From Toxonevra muliebris (lineage: Eukaryota > Arthropoda > Insecta > Diptera > Pallopteridae): 64,000 bases of DNA. Numbering within the stretch: position 1 is the stretch's first letter; each line of letters opens with the position of its first letter. The notes beneath the pieces were generated by a model. That model saw nothing but the letters and a program-made list of their open reading frames with translations. It was not told the DNA's origin and did not search any database. A program made the translations under genes and the position numbers. The stretch is taken from the NCBI GenBank assembly GCA_963691655.1, contig OY829328.1, positions 8,088,204 through 8,152,203 on the forward strand, written 5' to 3'. Below, piece after piece: positions 10,250-20,460 of this stretch.

Positions 10250-11434
10250 ATCGGCCCATATTTTAATGGACAACATATAAACACACTAAGAATTGTTATT
10301 AAGCAAAGTGTCGAGTATAGATCTCCACTCTTCCTGCTTTTTATCGACTTCGAAAAAGCTATTGACAGCATAAACCGCGACTTCATTTGACGCGCTCTGA
10401 AAAATAGAGGTATCCCTGCGAAGCTAATAGCTGTAATAAAGGCGACGTACGAGGGCGCTAAGTGCCATGTTCTTCACAACAGCAAAGTTTCGGAAGAATT
10501 CGAAGTACACAGCGGCGATCGACAGGGCTGCTTACTATCTCCGCTCCCTTTCCTGATCATTATCAGTGACGTCTTACGTGCGGCGCTCACTGATGATACA
10601 AAAGGAATTAGGTGGTCGATGACATCGCAGCTACGACATCTCGACTACACTGATGATATATGAGTCCTAGCATACAGAGTTTCGGATCTGCATCAGATGG
10701 CATTCAACACGGAAGCAGAGGCAAACAAAGTGGCTCTGAACATCAATGTAGGCAAGACGAAAATACTTAGCGTGGCTTACATCAAAAACAGTCAATGCCA
10801 CCTCAGTATCGCAGTCAAATCAGTTGAGCAGGTTGACAGTTTCCTATACTTAGGTAGTATAGTGACGGCAGATGGTGGCCCTGAGGCAGACCTGAGCAGC
10901 AAGATCAGCAAGGCTAAGGCGGCATTTGGTATGCTCTGTAAAATCTAGAGGTGCAACAATATCAGCATGAAAACCAAACTCCGAATTTCTAGATCAAACG
11001 TCGAATCTGTCCTGCTTTATGGCAATAGCACATGGCGGGTGACTGTTGCCGGTACTCGGAAGCTTCAGGTTTTTATTAAAAGATTTCTTCGCAGTATTCT
11101 AAAAGTTTTCAGGCCAAACCGCATCTCAAATGAAGAACTTTTCAAGAGGACAGGTCAGGAACCAATCGATTGGCAGTGGATTGGCCACACCTTAAGACGT
11201 AACGACAATAACACCGCAAAATATGCTTTGCAATGGAATTCACTGACGCAGTCTGGAAGGAGAGCTGGCCGTCCCAGGCTGACGTGGCGCAGAACTGTTG
11301 AAGCCGAAGCAAGCTTGATCGGCATGGGTTAGAGTGAGATAAAAGCGAACAGCAGATAATCGAACCAGATGGCGAGCAGGCGTGGCTAGCGCCCTATGCT
11401 CCACAAGGGATCTAAACACACCACGAAATGGTAA
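10250..11434 (+). pseudogene. RTE-like LINE reverse transcriptase, truncated, four stops
   Basis: One frame runs about 360 codons through RT motifs: LFIDFEKAIDS (motif A), GDRQGCLLSP (motif B), the degenerate LDYTDDI (for YADD), LYLGSIVTADGG, the thumb, and the C-terminal block WIGHTLRRNDN ... GRRAGRPRLTWRRT typical of RTE-type elements. In-frame stops lie at 10388, about 10661, 10946 and 11330. Three of them sit where the family has Trp. The 5' part including the endonuclease is absent. Inserted in a piggyBac-like element. No activity expected. Confidence 0.8.
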
Positions 11435-11445
11435 TAATAGATACA

Positions 11446-11562
11446 ATTGGCCAATTCACAAGCTTTCTTATTCAGTGTAATATCCTCTCATTTGTCATAA
11501 ATTCCCTCATTTTTCATACAAAATTATACGACATTATGATTAAACGCTTGTGAATCGGCCAA
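11446..11562. mobile_element. ~115-bp hairpin MITE
   Basis: TTGGCCAATTCACAAGC at the left and GCTTGTGAATCGGCCAA at the right are inverted with one mismatch. No ORF. It lies between two LINE fragments. Confidence 0.6.
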
Positions 11563-11589
11563 ATATTACTCTCCTAATCTTCCGACTGA

Positions 11590-12030
11590 GGCAATCCAAA
11601 CCGCTTCTAGGTAGCTATAATAAGAGTGATATGCATTCTGCATTGGCCTCAACAAAAACAGTTTGAGTATATTAGATAGTATTCTGATTAGGCATTGCGG
11701 GCTCAGAGAACATCTTTGCAAAATAGGGATTGAGAAAAGCTCAATATGTAGATTTTTTAATGAAGAAGATGAATCATCAGAGCATATTTTTGCTCAGTAT
11801 GGAGCACTGAGACACAAAAGAAGGAAACGTCTGGGTATGCACCAAGTGCCCAGTACCGAACTGGCATCCATAGATCCGGGCGCAATACTCAAATTCTTGA
11901 GGGAGACTAGACTGGATGAGGTACTCTAGTCAGATTACACTAGATATAGAAGAGGGATTTACAATAGATCCTACAGGTCACAGTACAACGGCAAAAACCT
12001 CTCTAACAATACAATACAATACAATCGTCA
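11590..12030 (+). pseudogene. LINE ORF2 C-terminal fragment with (AATAC)n tail
   Basis: Encodes HCGLREHLCKIGIEKSSICR, then FFNEEDESSEHIFAQYGAL, matching the C-terminal LINE knuckle HC.L..HL...G....C..C.E..E...H....C..L with two Cys lost. It ends after repeated AATAC units, a typical LINE 3' tail. A 5'-truncated I/Jockey/R1-like insertion in the piggyBac-like element. Confidence 0.7.
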
Positions 12031-12044
12031 AACCGAAGGCAACT

Positions 12045-12629
12045 ATTTATTTTTTAAAACGCTGCAAAGACATAGTATCAGCAAAATCGGATCTCCCATT
12101 TTAATTATCGTACTATAATTCGTTAAGACATTCGTTATTTGGTCGATACACACCAGCCAACAACAAAATTAAAAAAATTGGAATCCAATTTTCCTGATAA
12201 CGACGAACACCTAAATTCGTCATATCCAATATAATTTTTTCAATTGGTTGGATAAATAGCAAAAAAGCAGATGACGGATCTATACATTGAGCCGCAGCAA
12301 AAGTTGTTGGACCAATAGCAACAGGAAATAACGTCAGCTATAAATGAAAATCACAAAATAAAAATAAAATAAATTTGTACGATGTCGTGAAACAAATTGA
12401 CTTCATATTCTGGATATCACGATATTCTCTTTTTCGAAAAAAGCAAAATATCTGGCTGTAAAACTGCATCTTCTCTCGCTTCTGGTGAGAAAAATTCTAC
12501 ATCCGAGTCATTACCATCGTATTCGCCAGCAAACCCTATTTCTTCTGGTACATAATCATCAGCCTCGCCGGTTGCATGTGGTTCTTCTTCATCATCATCA
12601 CCAAACTGGCCAAAGCAAGAACTTTCCAT
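12045..12629 (-). pseudogene. piggyBac-type transposase, N-terminal half, broken
   Basis: The start ATG at 12627-12629 is followed by an acidic N-terminus (GDDDEEEPHATGEADD; NDSDVEF) as in piggyBac transposases. After a stop at about 12417, a second stretch encodes PTTFAAAQCIDPSSAFLLFI, DMTNLGVRRYQENW, LLLAGVYRPNNECLNEL and FADTMSLQRF. These are the conserved start of the DDE_Tnp_1_7 domain, with a stop where LW is expected. An intron between the two parts is possible. The catalytic core is missing, lost to the LINE insertions. Confidence 0.72.
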
Positions 12630-13334
12630 TTTTTTTAACACAAATCCTCCAAAAACAAACCAAAACACGCAGTAAAGTCAACACACTAGCTAATACTAAA
12701 AAAAACATCGTAGAAATTATGTGCAAAGACAGGAAATGCGTTAAAAATACATTGAGAATAATATTTTCTTATACAGTGTCATTTTGACACTTAGCACCGG
12801 ATTAAGGTTCTCGATGACGAAAAAATAAAATTTATATACTATTTAAACAAAAAGCCGGAACCTCAGGTCGATTTGATAAAAATTTACCTGAGTTATAAAT
12901 AGTTGAATTTGAAAATAGTGTCAATTTGACACTAAAACAGGATTAAGGTTAAATATGCATTTACTTACACTTGAATACTAAGTAGTAAACTAGAAATATT
13001 TAAAAATGTAAGTGCTTAATTATTATTGAATTTCATCCAAAATTTTTCGTAGAACTAAATGAATTTTTATTACTACTTGAAATAATCTATGTGCTAAAAC
13101 TTTATAATTAAATATGCATTTACATACATCCGAATACTAAGTAGTACACTAGAAACTTTAAGAATCTATGTATGTACGTAATTATTTATGAAATTATCTA
13201 AAAGTTTTGGTAGAACGAAATTGATTATTATTATTGCTACCTCAAATAATCCATGTGATAAAACTTTATAATTAAATATGCATATTCAATGTAACCGAAT
13301 ACTCAGTAGTAAACTAGAAGCATTTATAAATGTA

Positions 13335-15104
13335 GGTAACGTAAATGATGGTAATTCGGATCGATGTATATAATTCAGATTGATTTTGTTTTGATAATAA
13401 CTTTTCTTTGGTATTTTTTAAAATTACGTCCTTTTTCGAAACCAACGAGAATTATTTCCCCTTTCTATTTGTATGCAACACTAATTTCATTTATTTAAAA
13501 TTAATTAGTTGTGAGCGAAGAAACAAAGAGTGTGCGTATTTTCATACAAAGCCTTAGCAAATAATATAAGAAACCCACAAATTTTATAACAATAATAACT
13601 TTTGTGTTGGTAAGTATATTTATATAATTTATATAGGGTTTTGTTCACTAAACATTCTGCTATAGCACCATTTTAGAAAACATACTAACGAAAAAATTGA
13701 CTTTTAAAATCGATCCGAATTACCAGTATGCGTTTTTCGGATCGATGATCCGAATTACCAGATAATGAGGTGTGTGCATAATTACAAAATTTAGAAAAAC
13801 TATATAGGTTTAATTAATGAAAGTTTTTTAGTTGTGATTTAGATATAATAGGTGATGTTTGGCGGTAATTCGGATCGACCCTTTGTTTAGAGAGATTTTG
13901 TGGAATTTGAGTTCAAAGTTTAGATAAAGTTAGATATTTTGAATTTTGGTCAAAAGTTTTCCATTTTAAAATCAAAAAAATTTTTTTAAATTGAAATATT
14001 AATTGAAATCAATAGCGTTTCTTATAGTTATACCAATTTTAAAACTAACAAGTAATTTTTAGATAAATTCAATATGAAATATATTTTTAAAAACTAGTTT
14101 GTGTTAAATGATTAGTATTTTTTATTCCAGACCATATTTTAATTTTTGATTATGTCAATATAAATGTTAGTTCCGATATTTCTTAGAATGATTGGAAGAA
14201 ATGATTTTTTATATATTTAATTGTTCACCAGCACACGGGCGTGGCCACCGACTAGCGGATTCAGAGATTTACCTTAAGGGGGTTAACATTTGTTCGTCCC
14301 TTTTTAATTTTTTTTTTTTTATTTGTGGCCAACGATCAAATATGTGAAACTCTTATCAGTAAGAAAGGGGGGAGTTAAGGAGGCGTTCGGAGGGGGGAGT
14401 TGGTAGGGGCCGGTTAGGGTGGAGTTGGGGGGAGGTTAGGTGGAAGTTGGGAGGGAGCTCAGGGGTATTTAACCCCAAATCCTTTCCCCTTTCCTACGCT
14501 CCTTAGATCCGGGGTATTGCTCCTACGTAAGATTGCAGAGTCCCATCATTTTTTTTTAATATATCCGCATCTATCGCCCACCAATTCGGTGTGGAACAAG
14601 TAACTCCCCATATAAAATTTTATTAATTTAGCTCGATATGATATTCGAAGATATTGGATTTTCGCAAAAATTCCACGCCCACTTTAGAGATACGGTCGAA
14701 TGTTATAGCCCACAACTTGACATACACATAAAATTTTTGTATGTATATATTTTCCTTAAACACCAAATTTATCTTTTGCATCTAAATAAACCTCAAATTA
14801 AAAATAATTTGCTATAAATTTTGCTGCTGCGAATTACATACGTCATCGATCCGGATTACATGCACACTCAATTTTTCGATCCGAATTACATACAATCCAT
14901 TTTTTTCGAAGTGATGTTGCCTAAATAACTATTAAAAAAAAGTTATGTTTTGTTTTTTTTTGGTAGTTAACAACTGTAAAAGAGGAGGAAATATGCTTTA
15001 ATTTTGTATTAAAACATTTTTTTTTCATAAATCTGTAATCCTTATTTTTAGCACTCAAAGTTCCCTTGCAGAAATCGATCCGAATTACCTACACTTACGT
15101 TATC
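13335..15104. mobile_element. 1.77-kb TA-flanked TIR element with internal terminal-motif copies
   Basis: TA at 13333-13334 and 15105-15106. The ends, GGTAACGTAAATG and reversed GATAACGTAAGTG, are both followed by GGTAATTCGGATCGAT. Further copies of GTAATTCGGATCGA, in both orientations, lie at about 13710, 13740, 13863, 14845 and 14874. There is no ORF of transposase size. Pre-insertion sequence is recoverable from neighbouring 164-bp units. Tc1/mariner-type target choice, family unknown. Confidence 0.72.
14361..14466 (+). repeat. G-rich tract inside TIR element
   Basis: About 105 nt with many runs of 3-7 G separated by short AGTT/AGG linkers on the plus strand, in otherwise AT-rich DNA. Sequence composition allows G-quadruplexes. 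Confidence 0.7.
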
Positions 15105-15189
15105 TAATTATTTTTGAAATTAATTCAAACATTTTTGGTAGAACTACAATAACTAAATGAATTTTTATTACTACTTCAAGTAAGTCGAA

Positions 15190-16637
15190 AATTTGCAGAA
15201 AATTAATATAAATCAGTGAAGCTGCCTTAATCCTTCCGGGTTGAATTGAATATTAAGAGAAACAGAATCACTTCAAAGAATGAAAGAAAGAGAAATAAAC
15301 AATGCTGGTTAAATTCCATACAAACTCATTGCAAAATCGAAAAATGTAAAGAAATGTAATAGCAATCCTTATGTATTCGCATACTTTTCCTGCTCGTTCG
15401 AGTAGTTTATTTTTCCAAATATTTGAGCTTATTTGATTTCTTTAGAATACAACATACATGCACAACATATGTCGTTGTTATGAATGATGTCGTTTATTAA
15501 TCTTACCAGTAGAAAAATAAATAGAAATATGCTCAGCTCAACCGAGCAAGGATATGAAAAATATATGTGCAAAGCATAGAACATTTTTATATCAGCGGTA
15601 TGGCTGGGAAACCCCATTTCATATATACCAGCTACACCACTGGGATATGTTGTATAATTCTTGGCTGTTGTACTTTTATTTTTCAAATGAAAAAGAAAAT
15701 TACTGCATACTCTATTGATAACAAATTGATTGGCTTAAATGGAATATTGGCAATTTTTCATAAATATAAAAACAATCAATAAAATGTTAAGCGTTTCCAA
15801 ACCATTTGCGAAAGTGCTTAAGCACCGTTTCACTTGAATGTTACATATTTCAAGGGGAGTACATACTACCAAGTATCCAAGCATACAAAAATTTACAAAG
15901 TATGTTGTAAATTGAAAAAAAAAAAAAAAAAAAACAACCACAGAAGCAAAAAAATGTATTACAGACAGAAACATTATAACTAGAGTGGTTTTCACTCTCG
16001 GCGCGAAAAAATAATGTACTTGCTGCCAGCAAACAATTACAACAAAAAACAGACAATAAAAATTTCTTTGTATATTAATTTGCCAAAAGGCAAAAATGTA
16101 TCCGCAACACAGGACACCTTGAGAAAGGGCATTAAGTGTTTGCAATAATCAATAAAAAAACATTTCTAGCCTATTAGGATTGTATTAAAGTTATTGCAAA
16201 ATTTTTTTAGGTTATAAGGTAAGTTTACCACAATCATCTCATATAAAGTAGGTTATGCTAATAATATTACATTCTTCCACCTTAATACTATTCAGTTAAA
16301 TAGCGATTTACTTGGTTTTCCTCAGTTATGTTTAAAAATAAATAAACGCTCTTACGTAAAATGTTTTGGAATGAGTTAAACTTTTTTCTCTTTTGAATAG
16401 TTATCGCTCGCAATAAGTGTTCAACAAAAAACTGGGTTAAAGTGAGCTATTATTTTTGTGCTCGTTTGATATTTAATTTTCAAAAAGAATTTATTATTAG
16501 AAAAACTCTAAGCGTTGAAAATGAAACGAAACAGATTAAAGCGTTGAGTGCTCTTTTGAAAAGGCTCACCGTGCCGACGAATGAGCATATTAAATATTTG
16601 ACAAGTTTATAATAGAGAAAAGTGTTGATCTACTTAC
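15190..16637. other. Intronic DNA, nothing recognised
   Basis: AT-rich. Short ORFs on both strands (for example around 15735-16145) are low-complexity Phe/Ile-rich translations without domains. Confidence 0.6.
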
Positions 16638-17504
16638 CAGCGATGCCAACATGCGGGGAATCTCCCGATTTGCGGGGATTTTTACTTGGTGCGGGGAATG
16701 AGCTGTTTTATGTGGGGAATTTGAAGCCCTTCAACTTTTAGTAACTACAGTCTGTAAAATATTTTTTATCAAATTTTAGGTAATGTAAAACGTTTAACTT
16801 ATGAAAATCTTCAAATTTCTTAAGCAGGCCCAGCAATTTATTGGTTTGGAGAAATCGATTTTTAAAAAAGTGTGCTATTTGAAAGTATCGTATTTCGAAA
16901 GTTTTTATAAAAATTTCAGAGAACGCAGGGTGCTTTCGTAGATATAGACGATTATAGCGGCGAGTGTCAGGCAGGCCAAAACAGTCGCGCGGCTCTTTGA
17001 TTTACCTTTCGGCCATTCAGAAAGGCTTAGCTATGCCTTCGTCCTCTTAATCATTGCTGACTAATCAGCAAACTTACAAATTACGCTCAGCCATCATAAA
17101 GAAGATGAAGTATATTTATTTTATATCTTAAAAACCGATAGTTGACTACTGAACCCGTTTTTCTCAAAACAAAGTTTTTGCCATTTTTTATTTAAGTCAA
17201 AAGAAATTCAATGTCTTCTCCTTTATGAACTTTGATGTCCAAAAAGGGGCTGAAGCTTACATGTTAACAATTCCGGAGTCAGAAAGTACGTTTCGATTAA
17301 TCTACCAGTCCCATAAAAGTTTGTTAAGTTTTGGACCGAGAAAGCTAAGGGTCGCTTTAAAATAACACTCACTGAGGTCAATTGCGTTTTTGTAAAATAT
17401 TTATATGGAAAGTGTGTGTAGCGCTGTTATAATAAGAAATTATACCAATGCGGGAATTTCTCGAGGGTTATCGGGGAAAGAGAAAAAATGAGTTGGCATC
17501 CCTG
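16638..17504 (+). mobile_element. hAT-like element, family CAGSGATGCC, copy 1
   Basis: 867 bp, ends CAGCGATGCCAAC and GTTGGCATCCCTG, flanked by an 8-bp duplication CTACTTAC / CTGTTTAC (16630-16637, 17505-17512; 6 of 8 match). Several GCGGGGAAT subterminal repeats in the first 100 bp. No intact ORF. Copies at 20461-21538 and 55620-56628. Confidence 0.82.
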
Positions 17505-17673
17505 CTGTTTACGTTCACTAGTTTCTTTTTCAATGATATGCGCTTACAAGAGTGTAAACGAATTTTGATTGCTCTATACACTTTTCTAGCAATTTTGTGA
17601 CGAAGCTATTGAATAAATTACCATAACTATTTTTTTTTTATATAATATTTCTCTAATAAATAATTTTACTTGC

Positions 17674-17783
17674 CTATCAGCTGCAATTGCCACCAAATGC
17701 AATATTGATGCTGTACAGCAGAGCACATCACATGAAGTCCAAATATCGCATAGTTCTGGTCCCAATATCCAGCCTCGGCTTAT
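17674..17783 (-). CDS. 5-HT1A: 5-HT1A-like receptor, coding exon 3 (ECL1, TM3)
   Basis: 110 nt, phase 0 in, phase 2 out. It encodes [20 protein letters not shown] and then [16 protein letters not shown], residues 157-192. C168 is the TM3 disulfide cysteine and D175 the amine-binding Asp of aminergic receptors. The exon ends GAT AG, and the Arg of DRY is finished by the first base of exon 4. The donor is AG|GCAAGT, a GC donor. A GT four bases further (CAA|GTAAAA) would put exon 4 out of frame. The acceptor is CAAAAG|ATAAGC. Confidence 0.93.
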
Positions 17784-19172
17784 CTTTTGTATATAATTAT
17801 GTAAAAAAGAAGAGAAATTAATTTCATAAGTTTTTATATCGAACACCTAATTATATATATATGAAATTATGCACGTTTTTCGAATAATTTTTGTTCTATT
17901 CAAGTTTTAAAATAAATATCTAAAAATCATGGAATAGATTTTCCAAAAATAAATTAGGGAGAATATAAAACATGACTAAATACACCCAAGAAGTCAAAAT
18001 GACTCCATTGGGTTTCCTAGTGTTAAAGAATAAATAGTGCTGAATTTTTAGTTGATGTGATGTACTTAAAAATTCTTTGTTGGTGATTTTTTGTTTACTA
18101 TTTTCTGATAATTCTTTCGAAAATGCGATGACGTCAGCATGAAAAATAAAAAATACATCAAAGATCCAATAAAAAAGAAGAAGTTAGAAAAGAGCGCCCG
18201 ACCATACCATTAGCACCACAATCAGCTCAATCAAGTAGGATCACGACGTCATCCGCAGACGATGATGGCGAATGACGTAGTTATAGGCACTCAAAATCGG
18301 TAACGGAGATTATTCTATTAAAAAAATATTTTCGTGCCCTTCAAATTCTTGGAATGGCAACAGGAAGGCAGCAATGGCAGTGCACCATCGATAAGGAAAT
18401 CAACTATGAGGCAATGACGTGGAAAAAGTGAAGTTACTGGAGAAGTTTCTGTCGGTAATGGAGGTGGCAGAAAAATTAACATAGGTAAAGCGTAAGATCG
18501 CTCTTGATGTTTTTAGTTTCTGATTAGCAAAAAATGGATGCCAAAGGTTTCAGTTTATTACAAATACATTTTGTTGTATTGAAATAATATTAACAAGTCC
18601 GTTGCCTGAAAGCAAAGTCATATTTTTCTGAATCTTAGGACGATTACTCGAATAGATCAGGGACAATCAAATTTTTGCACATACCTCTTCTATAGCCTAA
18701 TAAAGCCATTTTTTTTTTTTTTTTCAATTAACGAAATAGAAAATTTCAAGCCCTTTTTCTATAAAATAGTATCCAGTATTGTAAAGCTCTTTCCAGCTAT
18801 AAATATATTATAGTGCACTCAAATCTGCACAAATATTTTCTCGAAAATTTAAGTGCTTTTATATTTTTCAAAATTATTTATAATAGGTATAAAATAAATA
18901 TAAATAGATACGCATATCTTTTAATTTACTACCCTCATATTTAAATGTTCAACAATAACAACAACTTATTTAGATCATATTAATGCAGAAGAGCGAGCAC
19001 ATTTTTAAGTGCTTATGCATGTAGATATCTTAATTTAAGTAAGTTGCACACATAAAAAATACATAAATAAATAATTCACAATGGGCATTGCGAGGGGACC
19101 GAGGAGTGGGTCATTAAGTGAACGAAAAAGAAAAAGTAAATATTTAAGTAGGTAGATGTAGAAGAAGCTTAC
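17784..19172 (-). other. Intron 2 of the receptor gene
   Basis: 1.39 kb between GAG|GTAAGC and CAAAAG|ATA. AT-rich. A less AT-rich patch at about 18120-18490 has short open stretches on the plus strand, including repeated GACGTCA-type words, and looks like a relic of a mobile element, but no family could be named. Nothing else is recognisable. Confidence 0.6.
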
Positions 19173-19306
19173 CTCATATACCGCACCCAATGGCATCACC
19201 AGACAAGCAACTAATAAATCAGCAACTGCCAGCGATGCAACCAAATAATTAGCAACATTTTGCAAGTTGCGTTCAAGTATAATAGCAGCAATTACGAAAA
19301 CGTTGC
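19173..19306 (-). CDS. 5-HT1A: 5-HT1A-like receptor, coding exon 2 (TM1 end, TM2)
   Basis: 134 nt, entering in phase 1 to complete Gly112 and leaving in phase 0. It encodes [20 protein letters not shown] and then the TM2 block [20 protein letters not shown], with the conserved Asn of TM1 (GN) and Asp of TM2 (AVAD). The donor is GAG|GTAAGC at 19172. The acceptor must be AAG|GCAACG (AG at 19307-19308) because only this restores IIGN across the junction. It is unusual in having an A-rich tract instead of a pyrimidine tract upstream. Very close to the Drosophila 5-HT1 receptors. Confidence 0.92.
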
Positions 19307-20460
19307 CTTCATGTTGTTTTTTTTTTTTTGTTAAACAGTTTTGTTGTTGTTGGTTGGTAGTTGTTCGTCGTTGATAGTAGTTCACGTAGTGCACGTTCGG
19401 TTTTTTGTAGTAATAATAAGTTTTGGTTGTTGTTTTTTTGAATGCAATTTAATTTTGTTGTTGTTGTTGAATGTTAAAAAAGAATAGTAGTTGTTGTTGT
19501 TGTTAGTTTTGTTGTTGTTTTTTTTTTTTATTATTATAAATGATGACATGAAACAGTTGTCATTACAAATTACAACATTACATTGTGATGATGTTGGGCA
19601 ATAATTGTGATAATTATGTTGAAAGTGGACATACAAAAAATGTTAAGTTTTTATTGTAGTTATGTTGGTGATGTTGTTTTTTTTTGCGGGAGAGCAGCAG
19701 GAAAACAAATATTCCAGTTGTTGAGGTATGAGCATAAATATAATACGTAAGAAAAAATAAAACAATTAGTTCCAAAAAAATTAATTAATTAAGCACAATT
19801 TTTTTTCTCAATTCTATATATAAAAATGCATGTCGCGACTGAGCTTAATGAATTGATTGGAATTGAAACTTATGAAATGGAATTAAAACATGAAAAATTT
19901 AACTGAATCAAATGGAAGAAATTGAAACATGAAAATCATGATATTATTACAATTAAAATATTATTATAGTATCGCATTACCCATACTAATGAAATTCTTA
20001 ACAGAGATTATGTAGCATAAATTCAGTGGGAGGGGTTAGAAATAAATCCTTCCTTTACGATATATATCTCATCCATTAGCAGAGCAAAAGATTTCAGAAG
20101 AGTGGAAGGCGATTTCCTTTGTTTTAAAAAATCTTTTAGTTCAGTATCAAGAACCATAATGGCATAAATCTAATTTGTTATCTTTTTTACCTCCCGGATT
20201 ACCCCCCCCCCCCCCCTGGTGTTGATTGCCTATTAAAAAAACCAAAAAAATAGTATTTTTTTCTCAAAACCTCTCTCCTTTTTTTAGGTTCGCTAGGGAT
20301 CACAACCATTATAATCGTCTATCTGGAATTAATAATTGTTTTTAAGAACGAGAACACATAGAGCTTTGTCCTCTAGAACAACTGAATCTCTGAGCTAGCT
20401 CAATTATAAATGATCTTGAAAGAGTTGATTATTTTAAGCATATGAATTGTTACCTGCGAC

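Larger units (their letters stand above)
9883..12948 (-). mobile_element. piggyBac-like transposon (TTAA), invaded by LINEs
   Basis: Flanked by TTAA at 9879-9882 and 12949-12952, precisely at the TTAA of the surrounding 164-bp repeat unit. Termini are CCTTCATCTGG and, reversed, CCTTAATCCTG. Near the right end the words GTGTCAATTTGACACT / GTGTCATTTTGACACT and GGATTAAGG occur twice, 141 bp apart (12776 and 12917), probable subterminal transposase-binding repeats. It contains transposase pieces on the minus strand at 12045-12629 (N-terminus) and 10127-10240 (Cys-rich C-terminus), separated by about 1.8 kb of inserted LINE and hairpin elements. Confidence 0.75.
9779..15186. repeat. 164-bp tandem array, interrupted twice
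   Basis: Units begin AAAACTTTATAATTAAATATGC at 9867 (first 16 bp, resumed at 12953), 13096 and 13260, giving a period of about 164 bp with diverged copies. A more diverged partial unit may precede, at 9779-9866. Unit 1 is split by the piggyBac-like element at its TTAA; unit 3 is split by the TIR element 13335-15104 and ends at about 15186. Confidence 0.75.
8734..17673 (-). other. Intron 3 of the receptor gene (GC-AG)
   Basis: 8.9 kb, donor AG|GCAAGT, acceptor TTTTTTCAG|A, phase 2. Contents from right: hAT-like element 16638-17504; unremarkable DNA 15190-16637; TIR element 13335-15104 inside a 164-bp tandem array; piggyBac-like element 9883-12948 carrying nested LINEs; and 8734-9780 with nothing recognisable. 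Confidence 0.75.

Noticed and set aside
15735..16145. 136-codon minus ORF as a membrane protein
   Set aside because: Phe/Val-rich low-complexity translation in an intron, spans poly-A/T, no homology recognised.
18120..18490. LTR retrotransposon gag fragment
   Set aside because: Short broken frames with no CCHC, protease or RT motif and no LTRs; left as an unidentified relic.
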